In this document: one piece after another, positions 6,140-14,111 of the stretch
Numbering within the stretch: position 1 is the stretch's first letter
Layout: each line of letters begins with the position of its first letter
Source: an uncultured Prevotella sp.
Lineage (GTDB): Bacteria > Bacteroidota > Bacteroidia > Bacteroidales > Bacteroidaceae
Assembly (NCBI GenBank): GCA_900543975.1
Contig: UQTI01000047.1
Location: 1 to 23,295, forward strand
Direction: 5' to 3'
DNA: 23,295 nucleotides
The notes under the pieces: generated by a model
Seen by the model: only the letters and a program-made list of their open reading frames with translations
Told to the model about the DNA's origin: nothing
The model's database searches: none
Program-made: the position numbers and the translations under genes

Positions 6140-8347
6140 ATGATGAACAAACCGTCATATCAGCAGCTTGACATGATGGATTGTGGAGCCGCCTGTCTGC
6201 AGAGCATTTCCAAATATTACGGGAAATATTTCTCTCAGCAGCGGCTTCGCCATCTGTGTCATATAACAAAGAGCGGTGTGTCAATGCTCGGGATTAGCGA
6301 TGCTGCCGAAGCCATAGGCATGCGCACCCTTGGTGCCAAGCTTACTTGGGAACAGCTAAAGAACAACGCCCATCTGCCATGCATTATACACTGGAACCAG
6401 AGCCATTTTGTTGTAGTGTATGCCATAAAGAAAAGACGTGGAAGGCATCTTATTATAGTGTCAGATCCAGCCGAAGGCATACTGAAGTATGATGAAGAAA
6501 CATTTCTAAAGTCGTGGCTGCAGATAGAAGACAAAGATGGAGAGAAAAGAGGCATCGCCCTGCTGCTGAGCCCTAAGCCGCAATTTTACGAAGAGGAAGA
6601 TGAAGATGAAGAAAACAACAACAGCCTGTTGCTTAAGGCTATGAAATACCTGTTGCCATACAGACGTGCTGTAGCCCACATTTTATTGGCAATGGTAGCG
6701 GCCAGTGTTATAAGTTTGTTGTTTCCGTTCCTAACACAGGCTATTGTTGATGTAGGCATAGGCACAGGCGACATTGGGTTTATTATGCTTATACTTATAG
6801 CGCAGTTGTGTCTTGTTGCTGGACAGATGGTTAACAATGTATGCCGCAGCTGGCTTATGCTTCATGTCACCACACGCATAAGCATATCGCTTGTGTCAGA
6901 TTTTCTGAGCAAGCTTATGCAGTTGCCCATATCCTTTTTCGACTCCAAGAACATAGGCGACATAATGCAGCGAATAAAGGACAACGACAGAATAAACACA
7001 TTCCTTACAGGAACACTTATAAGCACAGCGCTCTCTGCCGTCACATTTGTAGTGTATGTGTTTGTAATGTCCTCATACAGCATCGCCATACTTGCGGCTT
7101 TCTTTGTAGGCAGCACCGTATACATAACATGGATTTCAGCCTTTATGCGCCGCCGTAGAAAGCTCGACTATATGCATTTCCAACAGATGTCACGGAACCA
7201 AAGCACTGTGATACAAATTATAAATGGCATGCAGGAAATAAAGCTTAACAACTGCGAGCAGACAAAACGTTGGGAATGGGAGCATATACAGGCCAAACTG
7301 TTCAATATAAACACCAAGAGTCTTACTCTTGGAAATATGCAAAACATAGGCGGTAGCCTTATAGACCAGATAAAGAACATTATTATAACATTTATCTCGG
7401 CAAAAGCCGTTATTGACGGACATATGACATTGGGCGAGCTTGTAGCCCTGCAGTATATTATAGGCCAAATAAATGCGCCCCTGTACCAGTTTGTTACGTT
7501 CCTACAGACATCGCAGGATGCCAAAATAAGCATGGAGCGCATGGAAGAAATACAAAACATGGAGAACGAGGAGCATGAAGACAGCGTGTTATGTTCAGAT
7601 ATACCCGAAAGTAGTGATATAGAACTACACAACGTCAGCTTTCAGTACGACGGCCCACGCTCGCATAAAGTTATAGAAAATTTGTCCATGACTATACCCG
7701 CCAACAAGGTAACGGCTATTGTTGGTGTGAGCGGCAGTGGCAAGACCACAATCCTTAAGTTGCTCCTCCGCTTCTTTGAGCCAGCAGAAGGCGACATATT
7801 GCTTGGAGGAAGAAACATATCTTCTTACAGCGTGAAGGAATGGCGCCGTTGCTGCGGCGTTGTCATGCAGGAAGGCTTTATATTTTCAGACACCATACTT
7901 AACAACATAGGTGTAAGCGACAGTGACGTAGACTACGAACGTGTGGTGAGCGCAGCGCACCAAGCCTGTATAGACAGTTTCATAAACTCGCTCCCCATGG
8001 GTTACAACACACATATTGGAGCCGACGGGCACGGATTGAGTAGCGGACAAAAGCAACGAATGCTTATAGCCCGTGCTATATACAAGAACGCAAAGTATAT
8101 TTTCCTTGACGAGGCCACCAACTCGCTTGATGCCAACAATGAGAGGTGTATAATGCAAAACCTTGAAACATTTTTCAAGAACCGCACTGTGGTAGTGATA
8201 GCACACAGGCTGAGCACGGTGCGCAATGCCGACAATATCATTGTGCTGTCGAAAGGCAAAATTGTGGAGCAAGGAACGCACAACGATCTTGTTGCTGCAA
8301 GAGGCGCATATTATGAACTGGTAAGAAACCAGCTACAGCTTGGCTGA
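6140..8347 (+). CDS. C39-peptidase ABC exporter (leader-cleaving)
   Basis: This 735-aa protein is a one-chain peptidase-containing ABC transporter (PCAT). Residues 1-130 form the C39 cysteine protease with the expected triad Cys15 (DCGAAC), His89 (QSHFVVVY) and Asp109 (SDPAEG). An acidic linker (about 150-162) leads into a membrane domain (about 165-450). The ATPase domain has Walker A GVSGSGKTT near 530, signature LSSGQKQR near 632 and Walker B FLDEATNSLD near 653. All catalytic parts look intact. It should cleave the precursor after GG and export the core across the inner membrane. The start could be either of two adjacent ATGs (6140 or 6143). The HlyD-like gene follows after 31 bp. Confidence 0.95.
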   Translation: MMNKPSYQQLDMMDCGAACLQSISKYYGKYFSQQRLRHLCHITKSGVSMLGISDAAEAIGMRTLGAKLTWEQLKNNAHLPCIIHWNQSHFVVVYAIKKRRGRHLIIVSDPAEGILKYDEETFLKSWLQIEDKDGEKRGIALLLSPKPQFYEEEDEDEENNNSLLLKAMKYLLPYRRAVAHILLAMVAASVISLLFPFLTQAIVDVGIGTGDIGFIMLILIAQLCLVAGQMVNNVCRSWLMLHVTTRISISLVSDFLSKLMQLPISFFDSKNIGDIMQRIKDNDRINTFLTGTLISTALSAVTFVVYVFVMSSYSIAILAAFFVGSTVYITWISAFMRRRRKLDYMHFQQMSRNQSTVIQIINGMQEIKLNNCEQTKRWEWEHIQAKLFNINTKSLTLGNMQNIGGSLIDQIKNIIITFISAKAVIDGHMTLGELVALQYIIGQINAPLYQFVTFLQTSQDAKISMERMEEIQNMENEEHEDSVLCSDIPESSDIELHNVSFQYDGPRSHKVIENLSMTIPANKVTAIVGVSGSGKTTILKLLLRFFEPAEGDILLGGRNISSYSVKEWRRCCGVVMQEGFIFSDTILNNIGVSDSDVDYERVVSAAHQACIDSFINSLPMGYNTHIGADGHGLSSGQKQRMLIARAIYKNAKYIFLDEATNSLDANNERCIMQNLETFFKNRTVVVIAHRLSTVRNADNIIVLSKGKIVEQGTHNDLVAARGAYYELVRNQLQLG

Positions 8348-8378
8348 TGAAACGTGAAAACTGTAAAATGCGAAAACA

Positions 8379-8894
8379 ATGACGTATATGGAAGAAAGCA
8401 AGAAACCAAACAGTGCACTTAGAGACGACAACAACGAGATAATAGGCAACATACCATCGGAATTGCTCATACGCAGCAATATTACAATAATAGCTGTGCT
8501 TGCCATCATACTATGCCTTAGTGTTTTTGTACCATACAAGGATACGGTTTCGGCACCCATACATTTAGGCATAAACAACGGGACCTGTAAGTGCGAGGCC
8601 TTTGTTGTAAGTTCCTGTTACGGGAAAATAGAAAAAGGGCAGAAGGCCAAAGTAACTCTAGACATTTATCCGAGGAACGAGTTCGGCACATTGTCCGGCC
8701 ACATAGTACAGTTGACCGACCGTATGTACAATGGCCGATATTGCATAAAGATTGACATAGACTCGTTACAGTTTAGTTATGGACGCACGGCACGTCTATT
8801 GTCAGAAATGACGGGAACGGCAGAAATTGTAACAAGCGAAGAACCTGTGCTGTGCAAGGTACTTCCTTTTACAAGAATTTTCTTTAAACGTTAA
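8379..8894 (+). CDS. Short HlyD-like membrane fusion protein, no hairpin
   Basis: This 171-aa protein has a cytosolic N-terminus, one membrane helix (about residues 34-51) and a periplasmic part. The edges match HlyD-type adaptors: GNIPSELLIRSNITII before and in the helix, VSAPI just after it, then GKIEKGQKAKVTLDIYPRNE and the closing segment MTGTAEIVTSEEPVLCKVLP. Typical Bacteroidota members are roughly 400 residues long and contain a lipoyl/barrel-sandwich domain and a long coiled-coil hairpin between these edges. Here that whole middle is missing, with no frameshift or stop to suggest decay. It probably still docks to the ABC exporter but cannot reach a TolC-type channel in the usual way. 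A later in-frame ATG lies three codons downstream of the chosen start. Confidence 0.75.
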   Translation: MTYMEESKKPNSALRDDNNEIIGNIPSELLIRSNITIIAVLAIILCLSVFVPYKDTVSAPIHLGINNGTCKCEAFVVSSCYGKIEKGQKAKVTLDIYPRNEFGTLSGHIVQLTDRMYNGRYCIKIDIDSLQFSYGRTARLLSEMTGTAEIVTSEEPVLCKVLPFTRIFFKR

Positions 8895-8913
8895 ATTTCC
8901 AAAACTTTTTACT

Positions 8914-9903
8914 ATGACACTTAATACCCAAGAAATATTGGATATGGCCAGCCAACTACCATTAGGCCTTTGGGAAGGCAAGGCTGGTGTATGCCTGTAT
9001 CTTGCCGAGGTCAATAAAGATGCAGCCCAGCAGTTATGGCAAGACATTATGCAAAGTTTGCCACAACTTTGCGGTAACATAGATTTCAGTCATGGACTTA
9101 CAGGCATTGTCTTTACCGCATACCAATTGGAAAAAAAAGGTATGGAGGTGGTGGATTTGGACAGTCTTACAAAAGAAGTGGACGCACTGGTGTTCAGGGA
9201 AATGGGCTACCGCCATTGTGAGAGAACCCCTTCGCTGCTCACATTGGCACATCTCGCGTATTTTGAGGCATGGATGATTGCGGAGAACAAAGACCGCAAA
9301 GAAGAGGAGCGTACCATTAGGTGCGCCCTACTTAAGCAGATTATTGACAATATACTTGAGAATGTGTCGACCAACGAAATTTACGAACCATCCACATTCT
9401 CTCTCAAATATGTCATGCCAAATATTCTGCTTGCCTTGGCCGCAGCCTGTAAATGCAATATATACAAAATGCGCATAGAAAGAACCTTGGCAGAGATGTC
9501 GCGACTTTTTGTTGGACAACTGCCACAGCTACATGCCAACAGGCTATTTATGTTGTTCGCTTTAAATAAACTGTATTCTGCATGCTCACTCGGCAACTGT
9601 TGGAAAGATTATATATCCATACTTGAAAGCAACTTGTCCATAGACAATGTTCTTAATGAAGTAAAAGGAGCTATATATATTGCCGATGGAGTGAGCGGCA
9701 TTTTTTGGCTGTTAAGAGAAATGAATGTCAGCCAACAACTATCCGCAACACTGAGAAAGAAGATGCTGGCACTTATAGACAACTCGAACGAACTTAAAAT
9801 TTTATATGAAAACAGGAAGTACAGGCAACATAATATCGGGCTGTTCAATGGTCTGACAGGCGTCATGCTGACGGAAAAAACTATGAAAGGAGAAGAGCTA
9901 TGA
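8914..9903 (+). CDS. LanC-like alpha/alpha-toroid protein
   Basis: This 329-aa protein shows the recurring G-x-x-G turns of LanC-type cyclases: GLWEGKAG (18-25), SHGLTG (59-64), ADGVSG (257-262) and FNGLTG (311-316), separated by helical stretches. LanC enzymes add cysteine to dehydrated Ser/Thr using a zinc held by two Cys and one His. I cannot find the WCYG or CHG motifs that supply these ligands; only one HG is present. It may therefore be a non-catalytic relative, a scaffold, a leader binder, or an enzyme with other chemistry. No LanB or LanM dehydratase is seen in the window. Its stop overlaps the next gene's start (ATGA at 9900-9903), implying coupled translation. Confidence 0.7.
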   Translation: MTLNTQEILDMASQLPLGLWEGKAGVCLYLAEVNKDAAQQLWQDIMQSLPQLCGNIDFSHGLTGIVFTAYQLEKKGMEVVDLDSLTKEVDALVFREMGYRHCERTPSLLTLAHLAYFEAWMIAENKDRKEEERTIRCALLKQIIDNILENVSTNEIYEPSTFSLKYVMPNILLALAAACKCNIYKMRIERTLAEMSRLFVGQLPQLHANRLFMLFALNKLYSACSLGNCWKDYISILESNLSIDNVLNEVKGAIYIADGVSGIFWLLREMNVSQQLSATLRKKMLALIDNSNELKILYENRKYRQHNIGLFNGLTGVMLTEKTMKGEEL

Positions 9904-10637
9904 AATACAATGCTAAAGACACCACAATACTAATATTATATAGGGGCGACTCCTTGCAGCGACTTGAAAATGTCATCGCTGTGATAAATAATCTCCATTC
10001 ATTTTTTGACATAAACATATATGTGCGTGAAGCTGCTGCCGTGTGCAACAACATCCTTTCAAAGATGACTACCGACAGCGTAATGTACGAGTATGTTGAA
10101 GACGATGACCCCACCCTATACAAAACATGGCATTTCAACGATATGCTGCATAATGTAAGCACAAAGTTTGTAGGGATATGGGATGCTGATGTAATTGCCT
10201 ATAACGATGCCATAATCGAGTGCATTGAACAGTTGCGGGCAGGAACAGCCAAACTTGCAATTCCTTATAATGGTGTGTGCCTTGATACATCGGTTATAAT
10301 AAGAAACATTTATATGAAGACCAACGAAATGGGAGTGCTTACAAGGCAGATGCAGAAGATGAGGAGGTTGCAAAACCATGTGCTTACTGGCGGTGCCGTG
10401 CTTATGGAGCGCACGACCTTTGCCCTGTTGGGTAACGAAAATGAGAACTATTATGGTTGGGGCGATGATGACTTCGACCGCTATATAAGGTTTCTTAATA
10501 GCGGTTATGGAATATTCCGAAGCAGCAAGGTGCTGTTTCACCTCTCCCACATACGCGGCCAGAACAGTAGCTTTTCTTCTATTTTAAAGGAACTATACTC
10601 TAAAGCAATATTGTCCAATACAAAAAGAGCATTATGA
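9900..10637 (+). CDS. Galactosyltransferase-type glycosyltransferase
   Basis: This 245-aa protein looks like a GT-A glycosyltransferase of the galactosyltransferase-related type. It has a DAD metal/nucleotide motif at 95-97 (IWDADVIAY), GGAVLMERTTF at 164-174, the acceptor-side motif YGWGDDDFDRYIRF (185-198) and a closing HLSHIRGQNS (214-223). It has no membrane segment, so it should be cytosolic. Its start overlaps the LanC-like stop and its own stop overlaps the GT51 start, so it is tightly built into the peptide operon. It could glycosylate the peptide core before export, as in glycocins, or a surface glycan linked to self-protection. The donor sugar cannot be read from sequence. Confidence 0.8.
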   Translation: MKYNAKDTTILILYRGDSLQRLENVIAVINNLHSFFDINIYVREAAAVCNNILSKMTTDSVMYEYVEDDDPTLYKTWHFNDMLHNVSTKFVGIWDADVIAYNDAIIECIEQLRAGTAKLAIPYNGVCLDTSVIIRNIYMKTNEMGVLTRQMQKMRRLQNHVLTGGAVLMERTTFALLGNENENYYGWGDDDFDRYIRFLNSGYGIFRSSKVLFHLSHIRGQNSSFSSILKELYSKAILSNTKRAL

Positions 10638-11848
10638 GCAACATTATTTTAAAATGGATTATAACATCCATTTGCCAATTCTTGAAAAGAAAGAACATTA
10701 TTGTCATGTACGATAATGTTAATACTAATATAAAAAGAATTAATGTGCTTAAACGGTATGTGAGTATTGTTGTGAATTTTGAAAACGTAAGTTTGTTTTG
10801 TGCAAGAATGGCCAGCAGCGAGATACTGCTTGATTATTGTACATTGCATGTTAACTTCCAGCCAAAGGTATATATTGTTTGCATAGTGCTGCCGTATAAT
10901 GTAGAAATTAAGCTGAAGATAAAGAAAAAAGGTGCACTTAAAGGTTTTATCCTTGAACTTAGGAATTTCTCTCTCGATGCCTTTAAAACTATTTTCGGAA
11001 ACAACATTATATCTACATTTATGAATATGGTCGAAAGCAGCAGCCACATAGACATTATGGCAAGATACGAGCATGACAACACGAAACGCTTTCCGCGTAT
11101 ACAGTATACCACAAATGCCCCATTAGGTTTTACAGTGGCAAATTCTTCTATACATATAGACAAGAACTACATTATTGAACTGCTGAAGAAACGCAACCAT
11201 CTTGGACACATTTACCACATCATGGAAGAAATACCTGCTAAAGTATGGCAAACCGTAATATGCACCGAAGACCCAATGTTTCCGTTACACAACGGCTTTT
11301 GCGATGTAACGCTGGCCATGGCCCTGAGAAATGCCATAAACTCACGACATTTTTCTGTAGGCGGTAGCACCATTACCCAGCAATTGATAAAAAACGCAAT
11401 GCTTACCTCGGAGCGTACCCTGTACAGGAAGGCAGAAGAACTCGTTTTGGCTGTATTGGCGGAAAACCTTTATCATGTCCCAAAGGACGACATTTTGGAG
11501 ATTTATATCAATATGATAGAGCTTGCTCCCAATGTATATGGCATGGAGGACGGCGCAGTTTTTTATTTCGGCAAGGAGTGCAGTGAACTAAACGCTTTCG
11601 AATTACTTACACTTACTTACGCCATACCAAGACCGCGCTTCTTTCTTGAAGCGCTGGAACAAAAGTCGGAGCAACTTGGAACCAACCTTTATTCGCACAT
11701 CCGCACATTTTATCCAACTCTAATAAAGAAAGGCATATTTGAAGAGAAAAGTATGCATAAAGACAGCAAGCTGAGCATTGAAACCCTAAAGGGCATAAAG
11801 TTTGCTCCACGCTTTGGTTTTCTGAAAATTGCAGGCTATAAAAGTTAA
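10634..11848 (+). CDS. Stand-alone GT51 peptidoglycan glycosyltransferase domain protein
   Basis: This 404-aa protein carries a GT51 domain in its second half (about residues 200-345). The conserved motifs are all visible: TEDPMFPLHNGF with catalytic Glu212, GGSTITQQLIKN (243-254), RKAEE (265-269), ILEIYIN (287-293) and YGMEDGAVFYFGK (302-314). GT51 enzymes polymerise lipid II into glycan strands. There is no transpeptidase domain, so it is not a class A PBP. The first 195 residues are unusual, with beta-rich stretches and only a weak N-terminal hydrophobic helix, unlike a compact MtgA. It overlaps the glycosyltransferase gene by ATGA and closes the operon. A self-protection or wall-adaptation role is inferred from context. 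Confidence 0.88.
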   Translation: MSNIILKWIITSICQFLKRKNIIVMYDNVNTNIKRINVLKRYVSIVVNFENVSLFCARMASSEILLDYCTLHVNFQPKVYIVCIVLPYNVEIKLKIKKKGALKGFILELRNFSLDAFKTIFGNNIISTFMNMVESSSHIDIMARYEHDNTKRFPRIQYTTNAPLGFTVANSSIHIDKNYIIELLKKRNHLGHIYHIMEEIPAKVWQTVICTEDPMFPLHNGFCDVTLAMALRNAINSRHFSVGGSTITQQLIKNAMLTSERTLYRKAEELVLAVLAENLYHVPKDDILEIYINMIELAPNVYGMEDGAVFYFGKECSELNAFELLTLTYAIPRPRFFLEALEQKSEQLGTNLYSHIRTFYPTLIKKGIFEEKSMHKDSKLSIETLKGIKFAPRFGFLKIAGYKS

Positions 11849-11918
11849 TAATAATTAAATATTCGTGTTTTATATCACTCGCAAGCCCTTAACTTATGGT
11901 GCTTTAGAGAGAAATGAG

Positions 11919-11926
11919 TAACTTTG
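11919..11926 (+). promoter_or_regulatory. rpsA promoter -7 box
   Basis: TAACTTTG matches TAnnTTTG and is followed by GC, as is common in strong Bacteroidota promoters. Transcription would start near 11931, giving a leader of about 65 nt that is very AT-rich right before the ATG. No clear -33 TTTG is visible. The 148-bp gap after the GT51 gene shows no strong hairpin, so some read-through from the peptide operon is possible. Confidence 0.6.
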
Positions 11927-11996
11927 CAGCTCAAAAGTTTTATACATTAACATAAAGTCTAACTTTATTAATTTTTATTTTAACATTTTATAATTT

Positions 11997-13766
11997 ATGT
12001 CAGATTTAAAGAACGTGCAGCCGTTGGCAGACTTCAATTGGGACGAGTTTGAGAACGGTAGCAATGCAAACGTCAGCAAGCAGGACCTCGAGAAGGCCTA
12101 TGACGAAACCCTTAACAAAGTGTCTGAGCACCAGGTTGTAGACGGCACTGTAATCTCTATCGACAAGAAAGAGGTTATCGTAAACATCGGCTACAAGAGC
12201 GATGGCATCATCCCCGCTTCTGAGTTCCGTTACAACCCCGAGCTTAAGGTTGGCGACACCGTAGAGGTATATGTCGAGAACCAGGAGGACAAGAAGGGTC
12301 AGCTCGTACTCTCTCACAAGAAGGCTCGCCTGAGCAAGAGCTGGGAGCGCGTTAACGCCGCTCTCGAGAACGAGGAGGTTATCCAGGGCTACATCAAGTG
12401 CCGCACTAAGGGCGGTATGATTGTTGACGTATTCGGCATCGAGGCATTCCTCCCCGGTAGCCAGATCGACGTTCATCCTATACGCGACTACGATGTGTTC
12501 GTAGGCAAGACCATGGAGTTCAAGGTTGTTAAGATCAACCAGGAGTTCCGCAATGTTGTTGTTTCTCACAAGGCCCTCATCGAGGCTGAGTTGGAGGCAC
12601 AGAAGAAAGAAATTATCAGCAAGCTCGAGAAGGGCCAGATCCTCGAAGGTACTGTTAAGAACATCACTTCTTACGGTGTATTCGTTGACCTCGGCGGTGT
12701 TGACGGACTCATCCACATCACCGACCTGTCTTGGGGCCGCGTAAACGATCCCCACGAGGTTGTACAGCTCGACCAGAAGATCAATGTCGTTATCCTCGAC
12801 TTCGATGACGAGAAGAAGCGTATCGCTCTCGGTCTGAAGCAGCTCACTCCTCATCCTTGGGATGCTCTTGATCCTAACCTCAAGGTTGGTGACCACGTTA
12901 AGGGTAAGGTTGTCGTTATCGCCGACTATGGTGCATTCGTTGAGATCGCTCCCGGCGTAGAGGGCCTCATCCACGTTTCAGAGATGAGCTGGAGCCAGCA
13001 CCTCCGCAGCGCTCAGGAGTTCCTCCATGTAGGCGACGAGGTAGAGGCTGTAATACTCACTCTCGACCGCGAGGAGCGCAAGATGTCTCTCGGCATCAAG
13101 CAGCTTAAGGAAGATCCATGGGAGACAATCGAGGTTAAGTATCCCGTTGGAAGCAAGCACACAGCTAAGGTTCGTAACTTCACCAACTTCGGTATCTTCG
13201 TAGAGCTTGAGGAAGGCGTTGACGGACTCATCCACATCAGCGATCTCTCTTGGACAAAGAAGGTTAAGCATCCTTCAGAGTTCACACACGTTGGTGCTGA
13301 CATCGACGTTGTTGTTCTCGAGATAGACAAGGAGAACCGCCGTCTGAGCCTCGGTCACAAGCAGCTTGAGGAGAATCCTTGGGACAAGTATGAGCAGATC
13401 TACACACCTGGTTCTGTTCACACTGGCAAGATCACCGAGATGATGGACAAGGGCGCTGTTATCACTCTCGACGAGGGTGGTGAGGGCTTCGCTACTCCTA
13501 AGCACCTCGTTAAGGAGGATGGCTCACAGGCTAAGCAGGGCGAGGAACTGCCCTTCAAGGTTATCGAGTTTGTGAAGGAGACAAAGCGTATCATCCTCTC
13601 ACACAGCCGCACATTCGAGCAGGGCAAGGACGACGTTAAGCCCACACGCAAGCACGCTGCAAAGAAGGAGCAGGCTCCTGCTATCAACAATGTAGCTGCC
13701 AGCACCACTCTGGGCGACATCGATGCTCTCGCTGCTCTGAAGGCTAAGATGGAGAAGGGCGAGTAA
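11997..13766 (+). CDS. rpsA: 30S ribosomal protein S1
   Basis: This 589-aa protein is ribosomal protein S1, which helps bring mRNA to the 30S subunit. Six S1 RNA-binding folds can be followed at roughly residues 46-115, 130-197, 212-280, 297-365, 382-452 and 469-540; the repeated signatures include GVFVDLGGVDGLIHITDLSW and its close copies. The C-terminus TLGDIDALAALKAKM is, from memory, typical of the phylum. Bacteroidota mRNAs rarely use Shine-Dalgarno pairing, so S1 probably matters especially here. Codon use is strongly biased to C- and G-ending codons, as expected for a very highly expressed gene and unlike its AT-rich neighbours. It has its own promoter and terminator. Confidence 0.97.
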   Translation: MSDLKNVQPLADFNWDEFENGSNANVSKQDLEKAYDETLNKVSEHQVVDGTVISIDKKEVIVNIGYKSDGIIPASEFRYNPELKVGDTVEVYVENQEDKKGQLVLSHKKARLSKSWERVNAALENEEVIQGYIKCRTKGGMIVDVFGIEAFLPGSQIDVHPIRDYDVFVGKTMEFKVVKINQEFRNVVVSHKALIEAELEAQKKEIISKLEKGQILEGTVKNITSYGVFVDLGGVDGLIHITDLSWGRVNDPHEVVQLDQKINVVILDFDDEKKRIALGLKQLTPHPWDALDPNLKVGDHVKGKVVVIADYGAFVEIAPGVEGLIHVSEMSWSQHLRSAQEFLHVGDEVEAVILTLDREERKMSLGIKQLKEDPWETIEVKYPVGSKHTAKVRNFTNFGIFVELEEGVDGLIHISDLSWTKKVKHPSEFTHVGADIDVVVLEIDKENRRLSLGHKQLEENPWDKYEQIYTPGSVHTGKITEMMDKGAVITLDEGGEGFATPKHLVKEDGSQAKQGEELPFKVIEFVKETKRIILSHSRTFEQGKDDVKPTRKHAAKKEQAPAINNVAASTTLGDIDALAALKAKMEKGE

Positions 13767-13826
13767 TTGAACAACCCAAAATTTGGGAAAACAATTAACT
13801 TAGCTCTTAGCTAAAATAAACTGATG

Positions 13827-13870
13827 GAGGCAAATTCTGACATTGTTAGAGTTTGCCTCTTTCTTATTTT
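13827..13870 (+). terminator. rpsA terminator
   Basis: GAGGCAAATTCT (13827-13838) pairs with AGAGTTTGCCTC (13848-13859) at 11 of 12 positions around a 9-nt loop, followed by a T-rich tract. It is a standard intrinsic terminator 60 bp after the stop codon. Confidence 0.88.
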
Positions 13871-14034
13871 ATACCCCCCATTTATTTCATAACACAACTT
13901 TTCCTTACACATCACTAATACCCTATTTTCGCTCTCATCTCTATATACGAGACATCATATTTTGCCGACACGTTAAAGAAATTTAAACAGGAACATAAAA
14001 ACAAGAATTATTTTCTGTTTCTCATTATTTTTAT

Positions 14035-14042
14035 TACCTTTG
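14035..14042 (+). promoter_or_regulatory. rho promoter -7 box
   Basis: TACCTTTG followed by C matches the TAnnTTTG box. Its spacing from TTTTCTG at 14011-14017 is near that expected for a -33 element. The predicted leader is about 65 nt. Confidence 0.6.
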
Positions 14043-14111
14043 CATCATTAAACACAAAGGGAGTTTTCATTTTTTGGAAACACCAAAACAATCCAATATT
14101 TCTACATTTAT

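Larger units (their letters stand above)
13767..14111. other. rpsA-rho intergenic region
   Basis: This 345-bp stretch holds the rpsA terminator (13827-13870) and the rho promoter (-7 box 14035-14042). I see no convincing small ORF or structured RNA between 13871 and 14000. About 70 nt of AT-rich leader precede the rho ATG. Confidence 0.6.

Noticed and set aside
7168..7632. 154-residue minus-strand frame inside the exporter gene
   Set aside because: The plus-strand frame encodes a complete, motif-bearing exporter; the antisense frame shows no domain.
12006..12974. 322-residue open frame antisense to rpsA
   Set aside because: It is a mirror of the strong codon bias of rpsA, is Leu/Asp/Val-rich with no family motif, and has no promoter of its own.
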